A DNA stretch of 64,000 bases, taken from NCBI RefSeq assembly GCF_047246645.1, contig NZ_JBFOKR010000003.1, forward strand, positions 186,001 to 250,000. Direction: 5' to 3'. The notes below the pieces were generated by a model. The model saw only the letters and a list, made by a program, of their open reading frames with translations, was not told the origin of the DNA and searched no databases. The DNA is from Ferdinandcohnia sp047246645 (GTDB lineage: Bacteria > Bacillota > Bacilli > Bacillales > Bacillaceae_L). This document shows positions 7,960 to 15,968 of this stretch, piece by piece (within the stretch, counting starts at the first letter, position 1; each line of letters starts with the position of its first letter). The translations under genes and the position numbers were made by a program.

Positions 7960-7988
7960 AGACACTTCTTTTAAAGAGGTGTCTTTTT
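7960..7988 (+). terminator. Intrinsic terminator after the DUF6376 gene
   Basis: 9-base stem AGACACTTC / GAGGTGTCT (one G-U), 7-base loop and five T. Confidence 0.8.
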
Positions 7989-8029
7989 CCTTGGAAATAC
8001 ATGTTAAACTAGTGGAGAGGTGGTTTATC

Positions 8030-8767
8030 ATGAAAAAAATAATAGTCTTACTAAGTCTTTCACTTATTCTAGTACTTATCTCGATCACCCCACTATTTCA
8101 AATTGCTAGGGAAATGGTTGTTGGGCAAGGTATACTCGACCGGTATGAAATTCACCATGCCTACAAAGATGACCAAGGCTGGGAAGATATTGTTGATACA
8201 CAGGAACTTCATATCCAAAATGTGATGATCGAAATTATAGAAGTACCAACCGGTAAAAAAGCACCGTTAACTCCATGGGATGAAGATGAAAATGTGCCTC
8301 CAGGGGATATTGTTGACGTGCATATCCTAGTAAATGGTGAAGAAATTACAGAACCAGCTGAAATATGGTTATCAAATCGTGCGAGAGGGAGCAGGTATTT
8401 TTCGTGGCTGGATGTTGTAACTGTAAAAGACAGGGAAACTGATAAAACACAAATAAATATCATCCAACGCCTAACAGATGACGATCAACCGATGGAAGAC
8501 AGAAAGTGGAAAATTATCTCGATCTCTGAAAACGGCGAAAAAATGACTGAAGAAATTCTTACATATAAAGATAGAAGTGAAAATAAACTTGGTGTTCGAT
8601 TAGTGAACTTCACGAATACAGGACTCATGTCGATGGGTTATTATTCGGATATTACACATGGCTATCCTTCGCTCTTTTTCCCATTCCTGTATCCAATGTT
8701 GACATGTGTTGTAGGGATTGTCCTTCTTATTATTTCGAGTGTTCGGTTGTATAAAAGGAGAGGGTAG
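8030..8767 (+). CDS. Uncharacterised membrane-anchored protein with two end membrane segments
   Basis: 245 residues from the ATG at 8030, which follows GGAGAGG; the reading frame is open further upstream (to 7844) but that part overlaps the previous gene and terminator. Membrane segments lie at about residues 3-24 and 214-236, with some 185 residues between them that should face outside. The outer part is rich in acidic and beta-prone stretches (IVDVHILVNGEEITEPAEIW). I recognise no family. The gene ends two bases before the GNAT gene and is likely co-transcribed with it. Confidence 0.75.
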   Translation: MKKIIVLLSLSLILVLISITPLFQIAREMVVGQGILDRYEIHHAYKDDQGWEDIVDTQELHIQNVMIEIIEVPTGKKAPLTPWDEDENVPPGDIVDVHILVNGEEITEPAEIWLSNRARGSRYFSWLDVVTVKDRETDKTQINIIQRLTDDDQPMEDRKWKIISISENGEKMTEEILTYKDRSENKLGVRLVNFTNTGLMSMGYYSDITHGYPSLFFPFLYPMLTCVVGIVLLIISSVRLYKRRG

Positions 8768-8769
8768 GA

Positions 8770-9246
8770 GTGGATTATTCAATTAGACTAGCTATGGAAC
8801 ATGACATAGAGGGTTTGTGTAAAATAAGAAATAACCCAAATCTATTTAAAAAGTATTTCGCACAGCAAGAATCGAAGAATTTATATGTTGCCATTGCTGA
8901 GCAAAACCGGACCATTCTAGGCTTTGGTTTACTGAAGCTAAAGGGAAATCTCTTCCCAAAGTTAAGTGACTTATATGTCCATGAAGAAGCACGTGGAAAT
9001 GGGATAGGTTCTGCTTTGATTACCTTTCGCGAGAAACTCGCGATTAGTCTAGGCTATACGGAGATGTATGTCAGTGTAGACCCGATTGAAAATCCCAAAA
9101 TGATAAAACTTATTACAAAACTTGGCTACCAATCTATCTCAGATCCTTATGAAAAAACTGCTATCTACTATAACAATGATGGCAGTTCTTATGAGAAAAC
9201 GTACACAAGAGTGGATTTAAAAAAGTTAATAGATAACAGGAGTTGA
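8770..9246 (+). CDS. GNAT family N-acetyltransferase
   Basis: 158 residues, GTG start two bases after the previous stop and preceded by AAAAGGAGAGG. The acetyl-CoA binding motif A reads LYVHEEARGNGIGSALI (about residues 75-92), followed by the C-terminal YVSVDPIENPKMIKLITKLGY typical of GNAT folds. The acceptor substrate cannot be told. It overlaps no gene but is followed after six bases by a TPR protein, so 8030-9738 is probably one transcript. Confidence 0.88.
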   Translation: MDYSIRLAMEHDIEGLCKIRNNPNLFKKYFAQQESKNLYVAIAEQNRTILGFGLLKLKGNLFPKLSDLYVHEEARGNGIGSALITFREKLAISLGYTEMYVSVDPIENPKMIKLITKLGYQSISDPYEKTAIYYNNDGSSYEKTYTRVDLKKLIDNRS

Positions 9247-9252
9247 AAATGG

Positions 9253-9738
9253 ATGGAAAAAGAACTAGAAAAAGCAATTGCTTTACGGAAAAGTGGAAAT
9301 CATAAAGAATCTAACGAATTACTTATGAAACTAGTCGAGGAACATCCAGAAAATGCGTCTGTAAACTATCAATGTGCATGGAGTTTTGATGTATTAGGGG
9401 AAGAATCGAGCGCAGTACCTTATTATGAAAATGCGATAAAATTAGGGCTTACAGCAAGTGAGTTAGAAGGTGCCTTATTAGGGCTGGGAAGTACATATAG
9501 AACTCTTGGAGAATATAAAAAGTCAAAAATGACTTTTCAAAAGGGAATTGAGTTATTTCCAAACAATAGGGCATTTCAAACATTTTATGCGATGACCCTA
9601 TATAATTTAAACGAACATAGTAAAGCAATGGAGTTATTACTAAAATGCTTAGTAGAAACTACTAGTGATGAAAATATCTTACTTTATAAAAAAGCAATTG
9701 ATTTCTATTCGGATAAATTAGATGAAACTTGGAAGTAG
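9253..9738 (+). CDS. Tetratricopeptide repeat protein
   Basis: 161 residues, ATG at 9253 after AGGAGTTGAAA. Three to four TPR units can be read: residues about 4-36 (ALRKSGNHKESNELLMKLVE), 37-72 (AWSFDVLGEESSAVPYYENA), 76-110 (GLGSTYRTLGEYKKSKMTFQ) and 112-145. Such small TPR proteins are protein-binding scaffolds; several Bacillaceae paralogues are annotated simply as tetratricopeptide proteins. There is no signal peptide. It sits between the GNAT gene and a frameshifted gene. Confidence 0.88.
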   Translation: MEKELEKAIALRKSGNHKESNELLMKLVEEHPENASVNYQCAWSFDVLGEESSAVPYYENAIKLGLTASELEGALLGLGSTYRTLGEYKKSKMTFQKGIELFPNNRAFQTFYAMTLYNLNEHSKAMELLLKCLVETTSDENILLYKKAIDFYSDKLDETWK

Positions 9739-9768
9739 ATTTTGAAGTAAGTGTTGGGAGGAATAGGA

Positions 9769-10471
9769 TTGGAATTCTTTTACCCAATTGGGAGAGACCC
9801 TGAAAACGATTCATTATTAGAACAGTTGCCAAAAGGATATAAGTTTGCGGCCAAGATATTCAATCCTTTTATAAAAATGTCGAATGGTTGGAAGTCGGAT
9901 AACACGGATACACAAGACTATCCTTCTACTAAAGATATACTCAATTATGGAGAGCCTGTTTCTTGGGAAGAAATTCAGAAGAAGAGCGGATTGTACGATA
10001 TCTCTGAAATGTCAATTGCTTTAACAGCAGCAATAACAGGCGGAGGAATATTGTCGAGAGATTTATCAAAGACCTGATCTGGCTAATAGGATAGATGAAA
10101 GTTTAGCTGATCATATCTTTTACCCTTTAGAAGATCAAATTTCTGTACTCATCATTCACGATATCTTATCGATTTTAGCTTCAAATGGGGCAAAGAGTAT
10201 TAAATATGCAACATTATTTGGTGAACAAGGTACATACAACATAAATGAAATAACACCAGAAAATATTACTTCCTTATGTTCAGGGCTAATCACGATAACC
10301 GACGAAAAGGAAGACTTTGTATTTACTTGCTATTTCGATGAAGTTTCTATGCTTTTCTTTGCAAAGGAGGATTGCAGAGAGCTATTGGCAAAAACCATGC
10401 TTGAAGGAATTATCTTTGATGTGAAGACTCCTTTGGTATGGGAAGATGATGATTTTCTATTAATAAGATGA
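9769..10471 (+). pseudogene. Frameshifted hypothetical gene
   Basis: The first part runs from a TTG at 9769 (seven bases after GGGAGG; a GTG at 9751 is also in frame) to a TGA at 10075. It encodes EFFYPIGRDPENDSLLEQLP and so on, about 102 residues. From about 10060 the +1 frame is open (REIYQRPDLANRIDESLADH) to a TGA at 10471, adding about 135 residues (VLIIHDILSILASNGAKSIK, ending VWEDDDFLLIR). Codon use is similar in both halves, so a single-base loss between about 10050 and 10075 explains the break. The intact product would be about 235 residues, soluble, of unknown function. It may be a sequencing error or a recent mutation. Confidence 0.7.
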
Positions 10472-10482
10472 AAAATAGAGAT

Positions 10483-10522
10483 AAAAAACCAAGCAAGTTT
10501 ATATAACTTTGCTTGGTTTTTT
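10483..10522. terminator. Bidirectional terminator
   Basis: 14-base stem AAAAAACCAAGCAA / TTGCTTGGTTTTTT; flanking A- and T-runs let it serve the frameshifted gene (plus) and the SET gene (minus). Confidence 0.9.
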
Positions 10523-10527
10523 GGTTT

Positions 10528-10908
10528 CTATTTATCCTTGTTAAACCACAATGGTTCGTTGTCATCCACATCACCATTATAGTTAATCGTTACTTCTTCA
10601 CCAGCCTTGATATCTTTATAAGCAAAGTAATCAAAGGTGTGTTTTTCGAAGCTTATATCATAGGTTGCATTTGGTTCATAGGAATGGTTGAATAGCATTC
10701 CATAGCCAAGAACAATTGCACTATGGTTGATACCATACTCGTATACATAATCGTCCAGTACAGTTTTTTCGATGTATTTATGCTGTTCATTCGGGTAAGG
10801 GACAACGGGTGCTGAGTGTATGAGTTCCCCTTTTTTAATATCGCGAGTTGCAAAGACTCCTCTATTGAATTCCCCATCACTTAGTGGGGATGGTTTTATT
10901 TCAAGCAT
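10528..10908 (-). CDS. SET domain protein (lysine methyltransferase type)
   Basis: 126 residues from the ATG at 10908; a longer frame to 10992 exists but the family start is MLEIKPSPLSDGEFNRGVFA. The SET motifs are RGVFATRDIKKGELI, the cofactor-binding and pseudoknot element GYGMLFNHSYEPNATY (NHSxxPN) and GEEVTINYNGD with the catalytic-type tyrosine. No post-SET cysteines are visible. Bacterial SET proteins of this short type methylate unknown protein targets using S-adenosylmethionine. The ribosome-binding site (GTAGGTA) is weak. Convergent with the frameshifted gene. Confidence 0.85.
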   Translation of the reverse strand: MLEIKPSPLSDGEFNRGVFATRDIKKGELIHSAPVVPYPNEQHKYIEKTVLDDYVYEYGINHSAIVLGYGMLFNHSYEPNATYDISFEKHTFDYFAYKDIKAGEEVTINYNGDVDDNEPLWFNKDK

Positions 10909-11456
10909 AGTTAGGTACCTACTCACTTTCAATTTAGTCTTGTTTAAGTGTACCACTTTCAGTGTCGTATGTAAAAAGGGTAAATCTAGCAATGTAAAGC
11001 ATTAAAGCATATGCGTGCAAAAGCTGGTAGACTTTTATCCTAGTCGAAATAGTGACAATGGCATGTACATTTTTCTTACTAATCTAAGTTGAATAGTAAG
11101 AAATAACTGAATTTTATGAATACCATTGACGGTATTGGGGAAGTGGTAGTAGATTAATGGAGGCAGAGATGCTTACACAACTTTTTCTAATGGGGAGTTG
11201 TCCGCATGTATCCACTAATTACTACAATTACAGTCATTTCTTGAGACCTCACATTTCAATCAACAATTAATTTCAGCACACAAACTTACATAAGGTAGAT
11301 TTCTTCGGACAGTCAAAAAGGAGAAGTTTTGAAGGGGTTCTTAACTTTTCACTTTTTTTAACTGTAATAACAAAGTAGAGGGGTGAGGGTATCCGTACAT
11401 AGACGATTATCGTTGGATGCTACTTTGAAAAAATCTAAAATCATGGAGGTTGGGGT
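10909..11456. other. Intergenic region upstream of the subtilase gene
   Basis: 548 bases without a convincing ORF. It contains direct-repeat-poor AT-rich DNA and must hold the divergent promoters of the SET and subtilase genes. I see no clear operator, riboswitch or terminator. A GGAGGTTGGGG site lies immediately before the subtilase start. Confidence 0.5.
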
Positions 11457-13094
11457 ATGAAAAAGTTTTTACGAGTTTCACTTGCGTTTTTGCTAGTCTT
11501 TTCATTGTTTACAGGGGTTTCATTTGCAAATGGTTCTGATAGTGCAAATAAGAACGAATCCGTGAATGCGGTTCCTGGACAATTGGTGGTATCTGTAGAG
11601 CCTAAAAAAGCCAATCCGAAAAATGTGGTGCAAAGTGCTGATAGTTTAGTAGGGCAGGAGAGTGTGTTGCAAAGCAAAGGCTTTACCATTAAGGATACTC
11701 TTCATGTAGAGGAGACTTCTAAAAATCCTGCAGTTAGTCAGAACTTTAATAAAAATGTTGTGAACAACATGGGATTGGTTTATTTAATCGAATACAACCA
11801 AAACGATTATAAATCAAGTGTTCATGCCCAAAATGAATTACGTAAGCAATTAAAAGACTTAGGCTTTAAGGTTCGTTATACATCTGAAAACTACAAAATG
11901 AAGGCTCTTGAAACGGCTACTATTCAAGCAGTACACCCTAATCAACAATGGCACTACAATATGATTAAAGCTCCTGAAGCTTGGACAGTTACTCCAGGTT
12001 CAAGCGCAGTAAAAGTTGCGGTTCTTGATACAGGGATTGATCACAACCATCCAAACCTAGCAAACTTTGTAAACACAAGCCTAGGTAGAAGCTTTGTGGG
12101 TGGAACAACAATGGATGTGCAGGGTCATGGAACTCACGTTGCCGGTACAATCGCAAGCTATGGTTCAGTTTCTGGTGTTATGCAAAGTGCAACTCTTGTA
12201 CCTGTTAAGGTTTTAGGTGATGACGGTTCAGGTTCACTATATGGAATTACGCAAGGTATCTTATATGCTGCTGACATTGATGCAGATGTAATCAATATGT
12301 CTCTTGGCGGTGGCGGTTATAATCAAAGTATGGACGAAGCTATCCAAACAGCAGTTGCTCAAGGAACAATTGTAGTTGCTGCATCAGGTAATGATGGTGC
12401 ATCAAGTATTTCATACCCAGCAGCATATAGCTCTGCAATCGCAGTTGGTTCAGTAACTTCAAGTGGAACAAGATCAAGCTTCTCTAACTATGGATCAGGA
12501 TTAGAGGTAATGGCTCCTGGTTCAAGCATTTACAGCACATATCCAAATAGCCGTTATGCAACATTGTCAGGTACATCAATGGCAACACCGCATGTGGCTG
12601 GTGTAGCAGGATTAATCCGTGCAGCAAATCCTAACATCTCAGTTGCTGAGGCACGTAATATTTTACGAAATACAGCTCAAGAAGCAGGCAGCTTCTCTCA
12701 ATACGGATATGGTATTGTTGATGCGCACGCTGCTGTAGTTGCAGCATCTGGAGGAGGCGGTGGCACAACACCTCCACCACCAACATCTTCAGAAACAGTA
12801 ACAAGCGTAACAACTAACTACAGCTGGTACTACCGTGGAGAAACAATCTATGTGACTAGTAATGTAAAAGATGCAAACGGTCAGGCACTTTCAGGTGCAA
12901 CAGTTAACTTTAAAATCACTCGTCCAAATGGCACAACAATTACATCTTCTGCAACAACAAACACGTCTGGTGTAGCAACTTGGTCAATTGGCACAAGTTA
13001 TTCAACTGCAACTGGAACATACCGTGTAGATGCAACAGCTTCAAAGAGCGGGTACAGCAGCAGCTCAGCATCATCATCGTTTAGAATTTATTAA
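11457..13094 (+). CDS. Secreted subtilisin-like serine protease (S8) with C-terminal Ig-like domain
   Basis: 545 residues, ATG start after GGAGGTTGGGGT. Signal peptide 1-24 (cut after SFA) is followed by a pro-region of about 130 residues. The catalytic triad is clear: Asp191 in VAVLDTGID, His224 in GHGTHVAGT and Ser374 in SGTSMATPHVAG, with the oxyanion Asn312 in AASGNDG. The catalytic domain ends near residue 430 and is joined by a Gly/Pro/Thr linker (GGGGGTTPPPPTSS) to about 95 residues with an Ig-like fold (YSWYYRGETIYVTSNVKD, GATVNFKITRPNG). Such C-terminal domains help substrate or wall binding. It is a monocistronic exoenzyme gene; a terminator follows. Confidence 0.96.
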   Translation: MKKFLRVSLAFLLVFSLFTGVSFANGSDSANKNESVNAVPGQLVVSVEPKKANPKNVVQSADSLVGQESVLQSKGFTIKDTLHVEETSKNPAVSQNFNKNVVNNMGLVYLIEYNQNDYKSSVHAQNELRKQLKDLGFKVRYTSENYKMKALETATIQAVHPNQQWHYNMIKAPEAWTVTPGSSAVKVAVLDTGIDHNHPNLANFVNTSLGRSFVGGTTMDVQGHGTHVAGTIASYGSVSGVMQSATLVPVKVLGDDGSGSLYGITQGILYAADIDADVINMSLGGGGYNQSMDEAIQTAVAQGTIVVAASGNDGASSISYPAAYSSAIAVGSVTSSGTRSSFSNYGSGLEVMAPGSSIYSTYPNSRYATLSGTSMATPHVAGVAGLIRAANPNISVAEARNILRNTAQEAGSFSQYGYGIVDAHAAVVAASGGGGGTTPPPPTSSETVTSVTTNYSWYYRGETIYVTSNVKDANGQALSGATVNFKITRPNGTTITSSATTNTSGVATWSIGTSYSTATGTYRVDATASKSGYSSSSASSSFRIY

Positions 13095-13131
13095 GGTACT
13101 TATTCAAACAAGGGTAAAATATAATGATGGA

Positions 13132-13162
13132 AGCAGTGTGTATTTATTGCACACTGCTTTTA
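13132..13162 (+). terminator. Intrinsic terminator after the subtilase gene
   Basis: Perfect 10-base stem AAGCAGTGTG / CACACTGCTT, 9-base loop, short T-run. Confidence 0.8.
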
Positions 13163-13413
13163 CGTTGTCCCACCAATTAATTGCGATTGGTGTTTTTAAT
13201 GTTATTCTTTATTCACAAATCTGTAAGTAAATAGCTTGAAAGTATTATAGGAAAATATTATTATCTATACTAATATAGAGAGCGTATAGGTGAAAAAAGT
13301 GTTACAAGCATGTAGTTTCTAGGCTTTATTCCTATATTTTCAATTGGTAATAATTCAGGCTTTCCATATTGGTGCTGTTCGTTTAAAATTATTTAGTTAG
13401 TAACGATATTATT

Positions 13414-13598
13414 TTTAACTTTATTCAGTAGAAATCCCCTACTTCTATAAGTGGGGGAATGAATGCAAAAGAATATATAATTCAGACGGGGTTCAAACTC
13501 CGACTGAATAAAGTTAAAGCCTCCGTCGGATGCCTCGATTTTTAAAAGGAAATTTTTCGAGCAAGCTCGAAAAAAATCGGGCGCAAATACGCCAAGGC
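13414..13598. mobile_element. IS200/IS605-end-like palindromic element (MITE/PATE candidate)
   Basis: Perfect 16-base inverted repeats, TTTAACTTTATTCAGT (13414-13429) and its complement (13503-13518), enclose a hairpin CCCCTACTT / AAGTGGGG at 13436-13454. That hairpin has the look of IS200/IS605 subterminal palindromes. To the right lie a perfect 10-base hairpin TTTTTCGAGC / GCTCGAAAAA (13553-13574) and a GGCG/CGCC hairpin (13580-13593), closed by GCCT (13519-13522) and AGGC (13595-13598). No transposase ORF is present; a 69-codon minus-strand frame is a by-product of the structure. It is best seen as a non-autonomous, structured insertion between the subtilase and MATE genes. Confidence 0.5.
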
Positions 13599-13642
13599 AC
13601 ATTTGATGAGTTTCATATATAACTAGCGAAGAAGGCGAAAGA

Positions 13643-15010
13643 ATGACTACAGAAACTAATAAATACCAAGATCAATCCCTGTTTAGTATTACGTGGCCGC
13701 TTTTCATCGAGATTTCACTTCATATGAGTATGGGGATTATTTCGACGTTGATATTAAGTGGTTATTCAGATAATGCTGTTGCTGGTGTTGGTGTTGCCAA
13801 TCAAATTATTAATATATTTATTTTAGTGTTTAACGTTACCGCAATTGGTACGACGATTTTAATCGGCCAAAACTTAGGTGCAAATAAGCTTGACCGGGCT
13901 AGACAATTAGCAAGGTCAGCGTATGGAGTAAACGTATGGGTCGGCATTTTCATGAGTCTCGTGGTAGTATTTTTTGGCGGATTGTTTTTAAAAGTGTATG
14001 GTCTTAGTGGGGAAATTTTTGATTATGCACATACGTTCCTTGCTGTTACTGGTGCATCGTTGATTTTAGAAGCTATTGCGTTAGCATTAAGTTCTATTCT
14101 ACGAAGCTATGGACATACGAGAGAAACGATGGTTGTAACTGTAATTATGAATATTATCAGCATTATCGGTTCCTTTATCGCAATTAAAGGCTGGTTCGGG
14201 CTTCCGGTAACAGGTGTTGCAGGTGTTGCTGCTGCAATCATTGTAGCAAGAATTTTTGTAGTAATTGCGTTATTTATCCTCGTATATAGAATATTGGCAT
14301 TAAAACTTCCGGTCAAAGATATCTTCAAAATTAATAAGCAAGATGTTAAGGATATTCTATCAATCGGGGTTCCATCTGCCGGGGAAAACCTTTCTTACCA
14401 GTTCTCACAGGTGGTTATTACAAGCTTTGTTGCCTTTGTCGGTGACGAAGCGTTAGCAGCACGTGTGTATATACTAAACATATCAATGATTTGCTTCTTG
14501 TTTACGGTGGCAATCGCCCAAGGGACTCAGCTGTTAGTAGCGCGTTATATTGGTGCTCAACAGTATGACAGAGCCTTGAATCGAGGACTTAAGACGTTGA
14601 AAATTTCGATGATTGTTTCAACAGCAGCTTCTCTAGCTGTCGCCTTAATTGGTGAACCAATCTTAACAATCTTTACAGATGATCCAAAAATACTTGCTGT
14701 CGGTCTTCCTGTATTATGGGCGATTGTATTTATTGAGCCTGGTCGTGCCATGAATATTGTTCTGATGGGGTCATTAAAATCAGTCGGAGATGTCCGCTTC
14801 CCAGTAATTATTGGTGTTATCTGTATGTGGGGTGTAGCCGTACTATTCAGCTATATCTTCGGTATTGTATTTGGCTTAGGACTACTAGGTGTTTGGTTAG
14901 CACAAGGTTTAGATGAATGGGTACGTGGCTTATTCGCACTGAAACGCTGGCTATCTCAACCTTGGTTAAAAAAGAAAAAGGTCGTACAACCAGAACCAGT
15001 TAGTATGTAA
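13643..15010 (+). CDS. MATE family multidrug/cation exporter
   Basis: 455 residues, ATG start after GAAGAAGGCGAAAG. Twelve predicted membrane segments fall in two related halves: first half from FSITWPLFIEISLHMSMGII to about residue 220, second from DVKDILSIGVPSAGENLSYQ. The halves carry the typical ANQIINIFILVFN / YILNISMICFLFTVAIAQG helices that line the substrate cavity. MATE proteins use a Na+ or H+ gradient to expel cationic toxins. The start is weakly supported, but the first helix begins right after it. A strong terminator follows, so the gene is monocistronic. Confidence 0.93.
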   Translation: MTTETNKYQDQSLFSITWPLFIEISLHMSMGIISTLILSGYSDNAVAGVGVANQIINIFILVFNVTAIGTTILIGQNLGANKLDRARQLARSAYGVNVWVGIFMSLVVVFFGGLFLKVYGLSGEIFDYAHTFLAVTGASLILEAIALALSSILRSYGHTRETMVVTVIMNIISIIGSFIAIKGWFGLPVTGVAGVAAAIIVARIFVVIALFILVYRILALKLPVKDIFKINKQDVKDILSIGVPSAGENLSYQFSQVVITSFVAFVGDEALAARVYILNISMICFLFTVAIAQGTQLLVARYIGAQQYDRALNRGLKTLKISMIVSTAASLAVALIGEPILTIFTDDPKILAVGLPVLWAIVFIEPGRAMNIVLMGSLKSVGDVRFPVIIGVICMWGVAVLFSYIFGIVFGLGLLGVWLAQGLDEWVRGLFALKRWLSQPWLKKKKVVQPEPVSM

Positions 15011-15050
15011 TGGGATGGAGTGACATGTCACTCTAGTAATAGAAGTTCGA

Positions 15051-15087
15051 GGACAGTACCAATTTTCAAAGGTACTGTCCTTTTTTT
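15051..15087 (+). terminator. Intrinsic terminator after the MATE gene
   Basis: Perfect 10-base stem GGACAGTACC / GGTACTGTCC, 10-base loop, seven T. A separate 16-base palindrome (15018-15033) lies just upstream. Confidence 0.9.
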
Positions 15088-15269
15088 GCGTATCCGTCTT
15101 GGTAGTCGGTTAATTGTGTACGTTTATTGAAGAATCACCTTTAAAGTTGAAACTCGCGTCTTTACATACGGTAGAGGGGTATGTTATATATAGTATAGAA
15201 GTCTAAAATTGAAAAATATGGTAATACACAGTACCATCACTCACGCGACAAACCAAAGGGGGACCAGCA

Positions 15270-15869
15270 ATGAAAATTCTACTAGTAGGTGCATCGGGAA
15301 CAATAGGCAGTGCAGTGAAAAGTGAATTGCAGGATCAACATGAAATTATCACAGCAGGCCGAAACAAAGCAGATGTTACGGTTGATATTTCATCTCCGGA
15401 AAGTATTCAACATATGTATCAAACAATTGGGAACGTAGATGCGGTAATAAATGCGTCAGGTTCAACTCACTTTGGACCGCTCCATGAGTTAACTCCTGAA
15501 AAGAATGAAGTTTCCATCATGAACAAGATGAAGGGCCAAATTAATCTCGTATTACTTGGACTTAATCATGTTAATGATCATGGAAGCTTTACCTTAACGA
15601 CTGGAATTATTATAGATGATCCGATAAGTGGTGGAGTATCTGCTGCCATGGCAAACGGTGCCGTAAGAGCGTTTGTTCATTCGGCAGCTTTTGAAATGCC
15701 ACGTGGAATTCGTATTAATGATGTAAGTCCTAATGTCCTTGTGGAGTCTATGGATAAATATGGCTCGAGTTTTCCGGGGTTCGATCCAGTACCAGCTAAA
15801 AAGGTAGCTCTGGCATACCGGAAAAGTGTAGAAGGTATCCAAACGGGGAAGACAATAAAAGTGTATTAA
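15270..15869 (+). CDS. Short-chain dehydrogenase/reductase, atypical (Lin1944-like)
   Basis: 199 residues, ATG start after AAAGGGGGA. The N-terminal nucleotide-binding loop LLVGASGTIGSAV is intact and DVTVDISSPESI marks the cofactor region, so a Rossmann fold is certain. The usual catalytic Tyr-x3-Lys is missing: the aligned stretch reads GGVSAAMANGAVRAF. This pattern, followed by MPRGIRINDVSPNVL, is known for an atypical SDR group that includes Listeria Lin1944. Its reaction is not known. It stands alone between two terminators. Confidence 0.85.
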   Translation: MKILLVGASGTIGSAVKSELQDQHEIITAGRNKADVTVDISSPESIQHMYQTIGNVDAVINASGSTHFGPLHELTPEKNEVSIMNKMKGQINLVLLGLNHVNDHGSFTLTTGIIIDDPISGGVSAAMANGAVRAFVHSAAFEMPRGIRINDVSPNVLVESMDKYGSSFPGFDPVPAKKVALAYRKSVEGIQTGKTIKVY

Positions 15870-15898
15870 CGCGGAATCCATAATTGCTTACGGTGAAC

Positions 15899-15937
15899 AA
15901 AAAAGGAAAACTTGTCTTCGTAGAGTTTTCCTTTTTT
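15899..15937. terminator. Bidirectional terminator
   Basis: 14-base stem AAAAAAGGAAAACT / AGTTTTCCTTTTTT with an 11-base loop, between convergent genes. Confidence 0.9.
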
Positions 15938-15968
15938 CTATTATTTTAGCAACCTAACTCCTATTACT

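Noticed and set aside
10075..10077. Recoded TGA in the gene at 9769
   Set aside because: The same frame closes again at once (TAA at 10084-10086), while a different frame stays open, so this is a frameshift.
13393..13602. 69-codon minus-strand ORF
   Set aside because: It overlaps the palindromic element exactly, has no ribosome-binding site and no protein-like composition.
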